DNA from: Marinobacter sp. LQ44
GTDB lineage: Bacteria; Pseudomonadota; Gammaproteobacteria; Pseudomonadales; Oleiphilaceae
DNA length: 64,000 nucleotides
Assembly: GCF_001447155.2 (NCBI RefSeq)
Contig: NZ_CP014754.1
Location: forward strand, 496,001-560,000
Direction of reading: 5' to 3'
Shown: positions 1 to 7,282 of the stretch, piece by piece
Layout: each line of letters starts with the position of its first letter
Position numbering within the stretch: the stretch's first letter is position 1
The notes under the pieces: generated by a model
What the model was told of the DNA's origin: nothing
Database searches by the model: none
Seen by the model: the letters and a program-made list of their open reading frames with translations, nothing else
Program-made: the position numbers and the translations under genes

Positions 1-280
1 CCACTGTATCGCGCCATACCTTGACCACCGTTCTGCCATTGCCGGGCTTGAGGACGAAGTCACCCTGCCCCGGAATACCGATCTCAACACCCTCAGGCCC
101 CAAACGGGTCGCAACATTTGCCAACACAGGTAGCTGTCGCTGGGTTATAAACTGCTCCTCATCGTTCACCAGCATCCAACGCCGGTCCCCGGCGGGTCCG
201 AACTCATCCAGTTCGAATGACGACACTTCGATGCCAGCCAGGGACTTGACCGGGTATATAAAGAGGGATTGAACGCGCAT
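1..280 (-). CDS. MOSC N-terminal domain protein (3' end outside window)
   Basis: Only the first 93 codons are present; the gene runs off the left edge. The reading begins MRVQSLFIYPVKSLAG and continues through DEFGPAGDRRWMLVN and ITQRQLPVLA, which is the beta-barrel N-terminal domain (MOSC_N) that precedes the MOSC domain in YcbX-like proteins. Family members bind a molybdenum cofactor sulfide and reduce N-hydroxylated compounds, but the catalytic MOSC part is not visible, so the reaction is inferred. The start is supported by a strong purine-rich site (AAGGGGGG) six bases upstream on the minus strand. An IS1182 element lies about 100 bp upstream of the start, so the promoter probably survives in the 281-381 interval. 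Confidence 0.8.
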   Translation of the reverse strand, partial: MRVQSLFIYPVKSLAGIEVSSFELDEFGPAGDRRWMLVNDEEQFITQRQLPVLANVATRLGPEGVEIGIPGQGDFVLKPGNGRTVVKVWRDTV

Positions 281-381
281 GATGACCCCCCTTGCAAGTC
301 ACAGGTTTGGGATGGAAGTGAGCGAGTATAACCGACGAAACCTTGTCCATGGGGGAGAAATGCGGAACAGGAAACAAAAAA

Positions 382-402
382 ACCCGGCCTTGTGGGCCGG
401 GT
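382..402. repeat. Left copy of 21-bp hairpin direct repeat flanking the IS
   Basis: A 21-base segment running from A-CCCGGCC through GGCCGGG-T is found in identical, direct orientation here and at 2016-2036. It is a hairpin with 7-bp GC arms. The left copy is preceded by seven A residues and the right copy is followed by eight T residues. Together the outer halves rebuild one bidirectional intrinsic terminator, so I read the two copies as a target-site duplication of a terminator hairpin. Confidence 0.75.
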
Positions 403-2015
403 CAGACTGCTGACAAACCCTCGCCATTTCGGCGGGGGTTTGTTGTAATTGGGGTATCGACTTTTCAGAGGCTGCCCCATGCTCAAAGAGCCGTCCCCGC
501 AACAACACGAACTCGAGATGGTCAGTCTCGAATCGCTGGTCCCCGACAACCACCTTCTCCGCAACATTGATCAGTACATCGATTTCGAATTTATTCGTGA
601 CCGGGTTCGACATTTGTACTGCTCGAACAATGGTCGGCCGGCACTCGATCCGGTGGTGCTGTTCAAGATGCTGTTTCTGGGCTATCTGTTCGGCATTCGC
701 AGTGAGCGTCAGCTGGTGCGGGAGATACAGGTTAACGTGGCCTATCGTTGGTTCTTGCGCTTCAACCTGACCGACAAGATTCCGGACGCCTCTACTCTGA
801 GCCAGAACCGCCGGCGGCGGTTCCAGGACACTACCATCTATCAGGACATCTTTGATGAGATCGTGCTCCAAGCCATGGGCTATGGCCTCGTGGGCGGCGA
901 AGTGTTGTACACCGACAGCACGCACCTCAAGGCCAACGCCAACAAGAACAAGTACGATCTGAAACAGGCGGAGGAGAAGGTGGCGGCCTACCTGAACAGC
1001 CTGGAAGATGCCATCGAAGGCGATCGCAAAGCCCAGGGCAAAAAGCCCTTGAAAACGAAGCTGTCCGAGCAGCCAGCCAAGACCAAAGACACCAAGATCA
1101 GCCGTACCGATCCGGACAGTGGCTATATGGTTCGGGAAGGCAAGCCCAAGGGCTTCTTCTACCTTGATCACCGCACCGTCGATGGCCGCAACGCCATCAT
1201 CACCGACAGCTACGCCACGCCGGCCAACCTGCACGACAGCCGCCCCTACCTCGACCGGCTCGATCGACAATGTGAGCGATTTGGCTTCGATGTCTGGGGT
1301 GTAGGCCTGGATGCGGGTTACTACACGGCAGGTATCTGCAAGGGCCTGGAAGACCGGGGCATCTATGGGGTCATGGGTTACCGGCGACCAAACAAGCCCA
1401 AGGGCTATCTCCCAAAGCGGGCCTTCACCTATGACGCTGAAGCGAATACGTATCGCTGCCCGCAAGGTCAGCAACTGATCTACGCCACGACCAATCGGCT
1501 GGGCTACCGTGAGTACAAGTCCAATCCGGCTCACTGCAAAGACTGCCCACTATTAAGCCAATGCACGCGCAGCGCCAACCACGTCAAAGTGCTTACCCGG
1601 CATGTCTGGCAGGACAGCAAAGACCGAACAGATAGTTACCGGTTAACCCCGTGGGGCAAGGCGCTCTACAAACGACGACAGGAAACCGTGGAGCGGTCGT
1701 TCGCCGATGCCAAACAGTTGCATGGTCATCGTTACGCTCGATTGCGAGGGCTCTCGAAAGTGCGTGAACAGTGCCTGTTGGCCGCCGCTGCCCAGAATAT
1801 GAAGAAGATCGCGCAGATCCTGGCGCGTCTTTTATGGCTCAAATCCCTTGGTATACCTGGGTTACAGAGGCCCATCCGGGAATGGGCCCAAAAACTGGCC
1901 GATCTGGAGTGTTGGGAATCCGGTCGGGATTATTGGACTCAATCCATCGCCAACGGAATTTAACAGCGTCCAAACGCAACGAACCCCGGAAAAACCGGGG
2001 TTCGTCAGCAATCTG
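403..2015 (+). mobile_element. IS1182-family insertion sequence, 1613 bp
   Basis: The element is bounded by imperfect terminal inverted repeats: CAGACTGCTGACAAACCC at the left and CAGATTGCTGACGAACCC at the right (read inward on the minus strand), 16 of 18 identical. Just inside each repeat lies a second GC hairpin (about 415-451 left, 1979-2005 right). A single transposase gene fills the element and looks intact. The 21-bp direct repeats outside the ends contain a complete terminator hairpin, which places the insertion in the terminator of the minus-strand tRNA-Gly gene. Limits rest on the repeats I can see; alternative limits that include the hairpins in the inverted repeat would extend the element to about 374-2045. 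Confidence 0.8.
479..1963 (+). CDS. IS1182-family transposase
   Basis: A 494-residue DDE transposase with an N-terminal DUF772-like region (PVVLFKMLFLGYLFGIRSE) and a C-terminal DDE domain. Candidate catalytic residues are the Asp of YTDSTHLKANANK, the Asp of GLDAGYYTAG and the Glu of ETVERSFADAK. A cysteine cluster (RCPQGQ and CKDCPLLSQC) between them is typical of the family. The frame is open further upstream to 449, but ATG 479 gives the MLKEPSPQQ start expected of relatives and avoids overlapping the inner end hairpin. No frameshift or stop interrupts it, so the copy is probably active or recent. Confidence 0.9.
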   Translation: MLKEPSPQQHELEMVSLESLVPDNHLLRNIDQYIDFEFIRDRVRHLYCSNNGRPALDPVVLFKMLFLGYLFGIRSERQLVREIQVNVAYRWFLRFNLTDKIPDASTLSQNRRRRFQDTTIYQDIFDEIVLQAMGYGLVGGEVLYTDSTHLKANANKNKYDLKQAEEKVAAYLNSLEDAIEGDRKAQGKKPLKTKLSEQPAKTKDTKISRTDPDSGYMVREGKPKGFFYLDHRTVDGRNAIITDSYATPANLHDSRPYLDRLDRQCERFGFDVWGVGLDAGYYTAGICKGLEDRGIYGVMGYRRPNKPKGYLPKRAFTYDAEANTYRCPQGQQLIYATTNRLGYREYKSNPAHCKDCPLLSQCTRSANHVKVLTRHVWQDSKDRTDSYRLTPWGKALYKRRQETVERSFADAKQLHGHRYARLRGLSKVREQCLLAAAAQNMKKIAQILARLLWLKSLGIPGLQRPIREWAQKLADLECWESGRDYWTQSIANGI

Positions 2016-2036
2016 ACCCGGCCTTGTGGGCCGGGT
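2016..2036. repeat. Right copy of 21-bp hairpin direct repeat flanking the IS
   Basis: Identical to 382-402 and followed by eight T residues (2036-2043). On the minus strand this hairpin lies directly downstream of tRNA-Gly but is no longer followed by a T-tract, because the IS now begins there. The tRNA terminator has therefore probably been split from its U-run on that strand. Confidence 0.75.
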
Positions 2037-2050
2037 TTTTTTTGTGAATC

Positions 2051-2126
2051 TGGAGCGGGAAACGAGATTCGAACTCGCGACCCCAACCTTGGCAAGGTTG
2101 TGCTCTACCAACTGAGCTATTCCCGC
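2051..2126 (-). tRNA. tRNA-Gly (GCC)
   Basis: A 76-nt cloverleaf on the minus strand: acceptor GCGGGAA paired with TTCCCGC, D-arm AGCTCAGTTGGTAGAGC, anticodon loop TTGCCAA with anticodon GCC (complement of 2091-2093), T-loop TTCGAAT, and an encoded CCA at 2051-2053. It reads glycine codons GGC and GGU. The IS1182 element lies immediately downstream, at the tRNA's terminator. Confidence 0.97.
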
Positions 2127-2162
2127 TTGCTGCCAGAGGGCGTTGCCTCTCAACGGCTGCGT

Positions 2163-2190
2163 ATTCTACTGATAAGCGATCAGCCGTCAA
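2163..2190 (-). promoter_or_regulatory. Sigma70-type promoter of tRNA-Gly
   Basis: On the minus strand a TTGACG box (2185-2190) and a TAGAAT box (2163-2168) are separated by 16 bases, upstream of the tRNA 5' end at 2126 with a leader of about 30 nt. Confidence 0.7.
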
Positions 2191-2211
2191 CAATTTTTGT
2201 TAAAAAATTGT
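2190..2211 (-). terminator. AT-rich hairpin downstream of the DUF924 gene
   Basis: Arms 2190-2198 (ACAATTTTT) and 2203-2211 pair across a four-base loop and end in a T-run on either strand. It lies 23 bp past the DUF924 stop codon and overlaps the -35 box of the tRNA-Gly promoter by one base, so it may separate the two transcription units. The arms contain little GC, so termination strength is doubtful. Confidence 0.45.
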
Positions 2212-2233
2212 GATTACCCTCAGCCATAGCGTT

Positions 2234-2836
2234 TTACTGGCCAAATCGACGCCCACCAGCCAGGTAGGCCTGCTCTGCCTCCGTGGATGTTCGCCCCAGC
2301 GCCTTGTTTCGATGCGGGAAACGGCCGTATTGCCGCACAATATCCCGGTGGTCAATAGCTGACTGCAGGAAGCTCCCAAGAAACTCGGCGAGCAATCCGT
2401 CGGCACTGGCAACCAACTGCTCGTAACATGCCACTGACAAATCCTGATCTTTCTTAAGCTCAGAGTGCTGCATGGGCATGTAAAGAAACGCCCTTTGAAT
2501 CAGCGGCAACTCAAGATCCTGCCCCCTGTCCATTGCCTGCCTGGTCAGATTGCGGGCCAGCCGATCACTTTCAAACGCCAGCGCAGCGCCACGGAAGATA
2601 TTACGGGTAAACTGATCAAGCAGCAGTATTTCGGCCAATGCGCCTCCCGCTTCATTTCGCCAGTGCTCCAGACCCTGTTCAGAGGCGAACAGCACCAGAG
2701 AAAGGAAGCGTCTCCGAATTTCCTGGTCAAACTTTCGATCGGACCGAAACCAACGGTTTCGATGTTCCGCATCCGGCAGCCCATGCTCATCCAATTCACC
2801 AAACCAGAAATCCAGAAGCTCTTTCCAATCGAACAT
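2234..2836 (-). CDS. DUF924 family protein
   Basis: A 200-residue protein matching DUF924 (COG3803) by its opening (LDFWFGELDEHGLPD), the central LLLDQFTRNIFRG signature and the YMPMQHSE segment, followed by HRDIVRQYGRFPHRN near the C terminus. Length is normal for the family. The fold is TPR-like and helical; no biochemical function is established. It is transcribed alone, away from the chelatase gene at 2929, with 92 bp between the two starts holding both promoters. Confidence 0.85.
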   Translation of the reverse strand: MFDWKELLDFWFGELDEHGLPDAEHRNRWFRSDRKFDQEIRRRFLSLVLFASEQGLEHWRNEAGGALAEILLLDQFTRNIFRGAALAFESDRLARNLTRQAMDRGQDLELPLIQRAFLYMPMQHSELKKDQDLSVACYEQLVASADGLLAEFLGSFLQSAIDHRDIVRQYGRFPHRNKALGRTSTEAEQAYLAGGRRFGQ

Positions 2837-2928
2837 TTACCGACTCCCTGTTACATTTAACTCAGCGGGGGGACAGGATCTTATTTGATTACGACCGAAT
2901 CATTCCATTTGACCACCCAGGAGCAACC

Positions 2929-3306
2929 ATGACCCATTCTCACCGAATTATTCTGCTGGCCCACGGCAGCAGCGACCAACGCTGGTGCGAAACCTTTGAA
3001 AAGCTGGCAGCACCTACACTCAAGTCGGTAGAGAATGCGGCCATCGCCTATATGGAACTGGCCGAACCCTCGCTGGAAACCATCGTCAGCCAGGGCAAAG
3101 CAGAGGGCACCCAACACTTTACCGTGGTTCCTCTATTTCTGGCAGCAGGCCGGCACCTGCGCAAAGATGTACCGGCAATGATCGCAGAGCTGGAAAGCCT
3201 GCATGGCGTCCGGATCAAACTGGCACCACCCATCGGCCAGAATCCTCAACTGGGCGATGCCATCCGCGATGTTGTACTTCAGGAACTGGAGAATAGCGGA
3301 TCCTGA
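2929..3306 (+). CDS. CbiX-like short sirohydrochlorin chelatase
   Basis: A 125-residue single-domain protein starting MTHSHRIILLAHGSSD. The HGS motif near residue 12 and the second histidine in PLFLAAGRHLRKDVP match the metal-coordinating histidines of the CbiX-S/SirB chelatases, which insert Co2+ or Fe2+ into sirohydrochlorin. Metal preference cannot be read from sequence. ATG 2929 was chosen over more upstream in-frame starts because it has a CAGGAG site seven bases away and matches family length. The TIGR01777 gene follows after 28 bp, so they may be cotranscribed. Confidence 0.8.
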   Translation: MTHSHRIILLAHGSSDQRWCETFEKLAAPTLKSVENAAIAYMELAEPSLETIVSQGKAEGTQHFTVVPLFLAAGRHLRKDVPAMIAELESLHGVRIKLAPPIGQNPQLGDAIRDVVLQELENSGS

Positions 3307-3334
3307 ACCCATCAGCCGACTGGAGAAGCTGACC

Positions 3335-4240
3335 ATGGAGCAAAAAATCCTGATTACCGGTGGTACCGGTTTTATCGGCACTATTCTCTGCCGCGAACTG
3401 GCCAATAAAGGATACGGGCTGACCGTTCTCAGTCGTCAACCGGAAGAAACGGTTCGAGCACTTTGTGGCCGGGTAGAAGTGACCTCAGACCTGAAACTTC
3501 TTAGAGGGCACCAAGGGTACCATGCCGTCATCAATCTGGCCGGCGAAGGCATCGCCGATAAGCGGTGGACGTCAGCCCGAAAACAGGCTCTGCTGGACAG
3601 TCGCATTGGCGTAACCCGGACGTTGGTAGATGTATGCAGAAGCTGGCAAAGCGCCCCTGAGGTTCTGGTATCCGGCTCCGCCGTCGGTTTCTATGGCGAC
3701 CAGGGGGATCATCTGGTGACAGAGGATTCCCACCCACATCCTGAGTTCACCCATGAGCTATGTCGTGACTGGGAGCAGGCGGCGCTGTCCATGGAGGAAC
3801 TGGGCACCAGGGTGTGCCTGTGTCGCACCGGCATTGTGACTGGCAGAGGTGGCGGATTCCTGCAAAGAATGATCCTGCCCTTCCGGCTTGGCCTTGGCGG
3901 TCGCCTCGGCAACGGGCAACAGTACATGCCCTGGGTGCACAGGGATGATGTGGTATCAGGGCTTATCTGGATGCTTGAGAACCACCATGCGAAGGGAGCC
4001 TACAACATGGTCAGCCCCAATCCGGTCACCAACCGGGAGTTCACCAAAACCCTCGGCAAGGTTGTTCACCGGCCCACGGTATTCCCGGCCCCCGCGCCGG
4101 TGCTCAAACTGGCACTGGGTGAAATGGCAGGGCTGTTACTCACAGGGCAGAAAGCAGTTCCGGCGAAATTGCAGCACGAGGGCTTCCGGTTCAAATACGC
4201 CGAATTGGAACCAGCACTGGCGGACAGCGTGGCGGGGTAA
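3335..4240 (+). CDS. TIGR01777 family NAD-dependent epimerase-like oxidoreductase (YfcH/SDR39U1 type)
   Basis: A 301-residue extended short-chain dehydrogenase. The Rossmann fingerprint ILITGGTGFIG is at residues 5-15; VINLAGEGIADKRW, the SAVGFYGDQGD segment and PWVHRDDVV are signatures of the TIGR01777 group. The usual YxxxK pair is replaced by the GFYG-containing motif, as in relatives. The C-terminal tail carries a DUF1731-like segment (APAPVLKLALGEMA). The substrate is unknown. The start at 3335 has GGAGAAG upstream; the frame is open to 3203 but that would overlap the preceding gene by 100 bp. Confidence 0.88.
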   Translation: MEQKILITGGTGFIGTILCRELANKGYGLTVLSRQPEETVRALCGRVEVTSDLKLLRGHQGYHAVINLAGEGIADKRWTSARKQALLDSRIGVTRTLVDVCRSWQSAPEVLVSGSAVGFYGDQGDHLVTEDSHPHPEFTHELCRDWEQAALSMEELGTRVCLCRTGIVTGRGGGFLQRMILPFRLGLGGRLGNGQQYMPWVHRDDVVSGLIWMLENHHAKGAYNMVSPNPVTNREFTKTLGKVVHRPTVFPAPAPVLKLALGEMAGLLLTGQKAVPAKLQHEGFRFKYAELEPALADSVAG

Positions 4241-4257
4241 TTTTTTCAAAAAAATCG

Positions 4258-4286
4258 TTGACAGGGCAAAAGCCCTTACTTAATAT
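4258..4286 (+). promoter_or_regulatory. Consensus sigma70 promoter of tRNA-Glu
   Basis: TTGACA (4258-4263) and TAATAT (4281-4286) separated by exactly 17 bases, followed by a GC-rich discriminator (ACGCGCC). The GC discriminator is the hallmark of stringently controlled stable-RNA promoters; that control is inference. Confidence 0.85.
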
Positions 4287-4325
4287 ACGCGCCACCTCGA
4301 CGAGGCAAGTTGTTGAAAACGTTGC

Positions 4326-4401
4326 GTCCCCTTCGTCTAGTGGCCTAGGACTCCGCCCTTTCACGGCGGCAACAGGGGTTCGAACCCCCTAGGGGACGCC
4401 A
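4326..4401 (+). tRNA. tRNA-Glu (TTC)
   Basis: A 76-nt tRNA: acceptor GTCCCCT pairs with AGGGGAC, the anticodon loop is CTTTCAC with anticodon TTC, the T-loop is TTCGAAC, and CCA is encoded at 4399-4401. It reads GAA and GAG. A single isolated gene, with a T-run directly after the CCA. Confidence 0.97.
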
Positions 4402-4434
4402 ATTTTTTCAATCGGTTAACCGACTTCTTTCCGG

Positions 4435-4584
4435 TTATCCGCCCTGTCCTCTATGTTGACCATTGTGACCTTTTCCTCCGTGGGCTTTCTGGTCTTTCAT
4501 TACGAAAATCCCAACCCCCACAAAAAAGCCAACCATCAGCAACACGGTTGCGATACCTGCGATAACGACTGCATCCATATACAT
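4435..4584 (-). CDS. Small single-pass membrane protein, 49 aa, uncharacterised
   Basis: The minus strand encodes MYMDAVVIAGIATVLLMVG and continues as a hydrophobic segment (about residues 4-28) followed by a charged, Gly/His-rich tail (KAHGGKGHNGQHRGQGG). An AGGAG site lies eight bases before ATG 4584; an internal ATG at 4578 would give 47 residues. I do not recognise the family. The layout, one N-terminal helix with a short polar tail, recalls small accessory subunits of respiratory complexes, and the FNR/Anr box upstream suggests induction at low oxygen; both points are inference. The two ATGs share the reading frame and no stop interrupts it. Confidence 0.62.
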   Translation of the reverse strand: MYMDAVVIAGIATVLLMVGFFVGVGIFVMKDQKAHGGKGHNGQHRGQGG

Positions 4585-4623
4585 AGCGTTAACTCCTGTT
4601 CTATCTGAAACTTGATTAAGCTC

Positions 4624-4665
4624 AGGTTACGCCCGGGCGACCAACCCCGTATTGATCTGTGTCAA
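4624..4665 (-). promoter_or_regulatory. FNR/Anr-type box and -10 element
   Basis: TTGATCTGTGTCAA at 4652-4665 matches the FNR/Anr consensus TTGAT-N4-ATCAA at nine of the ten defined positions. On the minus strand a TAACCT hexamer (4624-4629) follows after 22 bases, the spacing of a class II activated promoter centred at -41.5. It would drive the 49-aa membrane protein with a leader of about 35 nt. The box is symmetric, so the diguanylate cyclase gene at 4805 could also respond. Confidence 0.65.
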
Positions 4666-4804
4666 AGACAACTATCACCTCTTTCATTTCTCAAACTGCG
4701 AAACACCGCCCGAATTATTCCGTTATTTCCTGTATTTGCAGCGCATTCAACATAAACTACTGCTATAGTCGTTAACAGGATAAGCACCCACTTTTGCGCA
4801 TCTT

Positions 4805-7261
4805 ATGTCCGATATCCAATGTGATAGCGAAGTTCGCAACATGCCAGCATTCATGCCCCGATTGAGGCGTATTCGCAAAGCCTCTCCGCTTTCGTTCAGG
4901 CTCCTGGCATGGATCCTATTGTTCAGTACTGCCTTCACGCTTCTGGCAGCGGGCGTGCAGATCTATTCTGATTACCGTAAAGACCTGTCACTGATCGAAG
5001 AACGGATGGAGGTGATTGAATCCGGCTACGCCTCAAGCCTGGCCCGAAGCCTCTGGGCCCTGGATCAGAAACTGCTGCAAACCCAGATGGAAGGCATCCT
5101 CAGCCTACCGGACATCATCCACCTCCGACTCCGAATTGAGCCTGACTCCGAACTTGTGATGGGCGAGATCCCGAGGCACGCAGACACCCTTGTCCACCGG
5201 TTCGAACTCGTTCAGCGAGATGGCAATGAATTCCTGCTTGGGGAACTTGAGATTACCGCCAATTTGGAGCGGGTGTATGGTGAACTCCAACGAAAGGTCG
5301 GCGTTATTCTCGCCACGCAGTTCCTGACCGTCTTTGTTGTTTCCGTGCTTATCCTGTGGATATTCCAGCATCTTGTAACCCGCCACCTCACTGCCATGGC
5401 TGACTACACCAAGGATCTGTCCCTGAAAAACCTGTCCCGGCCCCTGGTACTGGACCGTCCTGACAGTGCAGCCAATGGCAAAGACGAACTGGGCATGGTG
5501 ACAGACGCCATCAACCAGATGCAGGAAAGGCTGAACGAGGATGTTGCCCGGCGTGAGCGAGACGCAGCCGACATCCTGAAGTTTTCCAAGGCCATTGATC
5601 AAAGCCCCTCCTCGGTTCTGATCTGTGATCGCCAATGGCGGATCGAGTACGCTAACCGTAAATTCAGCCAACTCACTGGCCACACCATCGACGACATCAT
5701 CGGCAAACATCCGTCACACCTGATCGAAAACAGTATGGACATCCAGGATGCCCGCCACCTTTGGCAGTCCATCAGGCTCCAGGTGCAACGGGTTGGTGTT
5801 TGGCAAGGCGAAGTCAACAGCGTCCGGCGCAATGGTGAGCGCTACTGGGAGCAGCTGGTGGTCACCCCTATCCGCGATAATAACGGTGACACCACCGGCT
5901 ACCTGATCCTCGGTGAAGACATCAGCATCCGTAAGCGTTATGAACAGCAACTGTTGCGCCAGGCCAATTACGACATATTGACCGGCCTGCCAAACCGGAT
6001 GCTGGCCCTGGATCGCCTCAAGCTGGCGCTGGCCCAGGCTCGCCGAGACAATTCCCAGGTTGGGGTCATGTTCCTGGACCTCGACAACTTCAAACACATC
6101 AACGACACCCTCGGCCACGATGCCGGCGATACGCTGCTGGTTGAGGCCGCCCGTCGCATATCCAGCTGCCTCAGGGGCACCAGTACCGTAGCCCGCCTGG
6201 GTGGGGATGAGTTTCTGGTTATCCTGCCGGGCCTCACGGGAACTGAGTCCTCATGCCAGGTCGCGGAGAGGATCCTTAAAACCTTTGCCCCCGCGTTTAT
6301 GCTCAATGGCCAGGAAGTCTTCGTGACAACCAGTATCGGGATCGCCATCTTCCCTACCGACTCCGATAACAGTGGCACATTGCTCCAGCATGCAGATGCC
6401 GCCATGTATCAAGCCAAGCATAAAGGAAAGAGCTCCTACGCCCAGTTCACGCCGGAAATGACTGAAGTGTCCCATGAACGGCTTCAGATGGAGTCCCACA
6501 TGCGTAAGGCGCTGGAGCTTGGAGAATTCGAGCTGTATTACCAGCCGATAGTGGACACCGCTTCTGGCTCATTGGTCGGTGCCGAGGCGCTGCTGCGCTG
6601 GAATAATCCGGCCATGGGCATGGTTATGCCCGACCGGTTCATTCCGCTGGCTGAAGAAACCGGCCTGATCATCCCGATCGGTGAATGGGTTATCGAGGAG
6701 GCCTGCAAGGCCGCTGTTGCCTGGCGAGCCATGACCGGCCTCGAATCACTTTCGATTGCTGTCAACGTATCCCCGCGTCAGTTTAGAGATCCCGGCTTTA
6801 CCGATGCAGTCATGCGTTCCCTCAACGCCAGCGGCCTGCCGCCGGAATGCCTTGAGCTGGAGATTACCGAAAGACTTATTCTTGATAACACCATTGAAAC
6901 TGCTGATATCCTGAGGCAATTGGATAGAACCGGCATCCGGCTGTCGGTTGACGACTTCGGAACCGGCTATTCGGCCCTCAGCTATCTGAAGTCGTACCCG
7001 TTCGACACACTCAAGATCGACAAGTCCTTTATTCAGGATGTGTTGAACGAAAGTGGAGACGCCTCACTCGTGCGCGCTATCATCAACATGGCCCACAGTC
7101 TTGGACTGAAAGTCATCGCCGAGGGCGTCGAAGAAGAGGGGCAAACCCACTTCCTCAAAAATGAAAACTGCGACTATTCCCAGGGCTACTTCTACAGTCG
7201 CCCGATGCCCGAGCAGGATTTCATCTACTGGCTGGAAACCAATCATCGGGCCAATCTCTGA
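4805..7261 (+). CDS. Membrane PAS-GGDEF-EAL cyclic-di-GMP protein
   Basis: An 818-residue inner-membrane protein: transmembrane helix about 30-54, periplasmic sensor about 55-164, second helix about 165-187, HAMP-like linker about 190-245, PAS about 260-378, GGDEF about 390-545, EAL about 565-810. RLGGDEF (464-470) is intact, so diguanylate cyclase activity is possible. The product-inhibition I-site reads RGTS (457-460) rather than RxxD. EALLRW (594-599), NVSPRQF, ELEITER, DDFGTGYS (716-723), KIDKSF and IAEGVE are all present, so the phosphodiesterase site also looks competent. The start lacks a convincing ribosome site; ATG at about 4841 is an alternative. It probably forms a unit of its own ahead of ackA (22 bp gap, cotranscription possible). 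Confidence 0.9.
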   Translation: MSDIQCDSEVRNMPAFMPRLRRIRKASPLSFRLLAWILLFSTAFTLLAAGVQIYSDYRKDLSLIEERMEVIESGYASSLARSLWALDQKLLQTQMEGILSLPDIIHLRLRIEPDSELVMGEIPRHADTLVHRFELVQRDGNEFLLGELEITANLERVYGELQRKVGVILATQFLTVFVVSVLILWIFQHLVTRHLTAMADYTKDLSLKNLSRPLVLDRPDSAANGKDELGMVTDAINQMQERLNEDVARRERDAADILKFSKAIDQSPSSVLICDRQWRIEYANRKFSQLTGHTIDDIIGKHPSHLIENSMDIQDARHLWQSIRLQVQRVGVWQGEVNSVRRNGERYWEQLVVTPIRDNNGDTTGYLILGEDISIRKRYEQQLLRQANYDILTGLPNRMLALDRLKLALAQARRDNSQVGVMFLDLDNFKHINDTLGHDAGDTLLVEAARRISSCLRGTSTVARLGGDEFLVILPGLTGTESSCQVAERILKTFAPAFMLNGQEVFVTTSIGIAIFPTDSDNSGTLLQHADAAMYQAKHKGKSSYAQFTPEMTEVSHERLQMESHMRKALELGEFELYYQPIVDTASGSLVGAEALLRWNNPAMGMVMPDRFIPLAEETGLIIPIGEWVIEEACKAAVAWRAMTGLESLSIAVNVSPRQFRDPGFTDAVMRSLNASGLPPECLELEITERLILDNTIETADILRQLDRTGIRLSVDDFGTGYSALSYLKSYPFDTLKIDKSFIQDVLNESGDASLVRAIINMAHSLGLKVIAEGVEEEGQTHFLKNENCDYSQGYFYSRPMPEQDFIYWLETNHRANL

Positions 7262-7282
7262 ATCATCAAAACGGCACCAAGC

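Noticed and set aside
299..1534. 411-codon minus-strand frame over the IS1182 transposase
   Set aside because: Composition and position indicate a shadow of the transposase reading; no ribosome site or domain.
4411..4425. TCGGTTAACCGA palindrome as tRNA-Glu terminator
   Set aside because: It has no loop and no clear T-run after it; the T-run right after the CCA precedes it.
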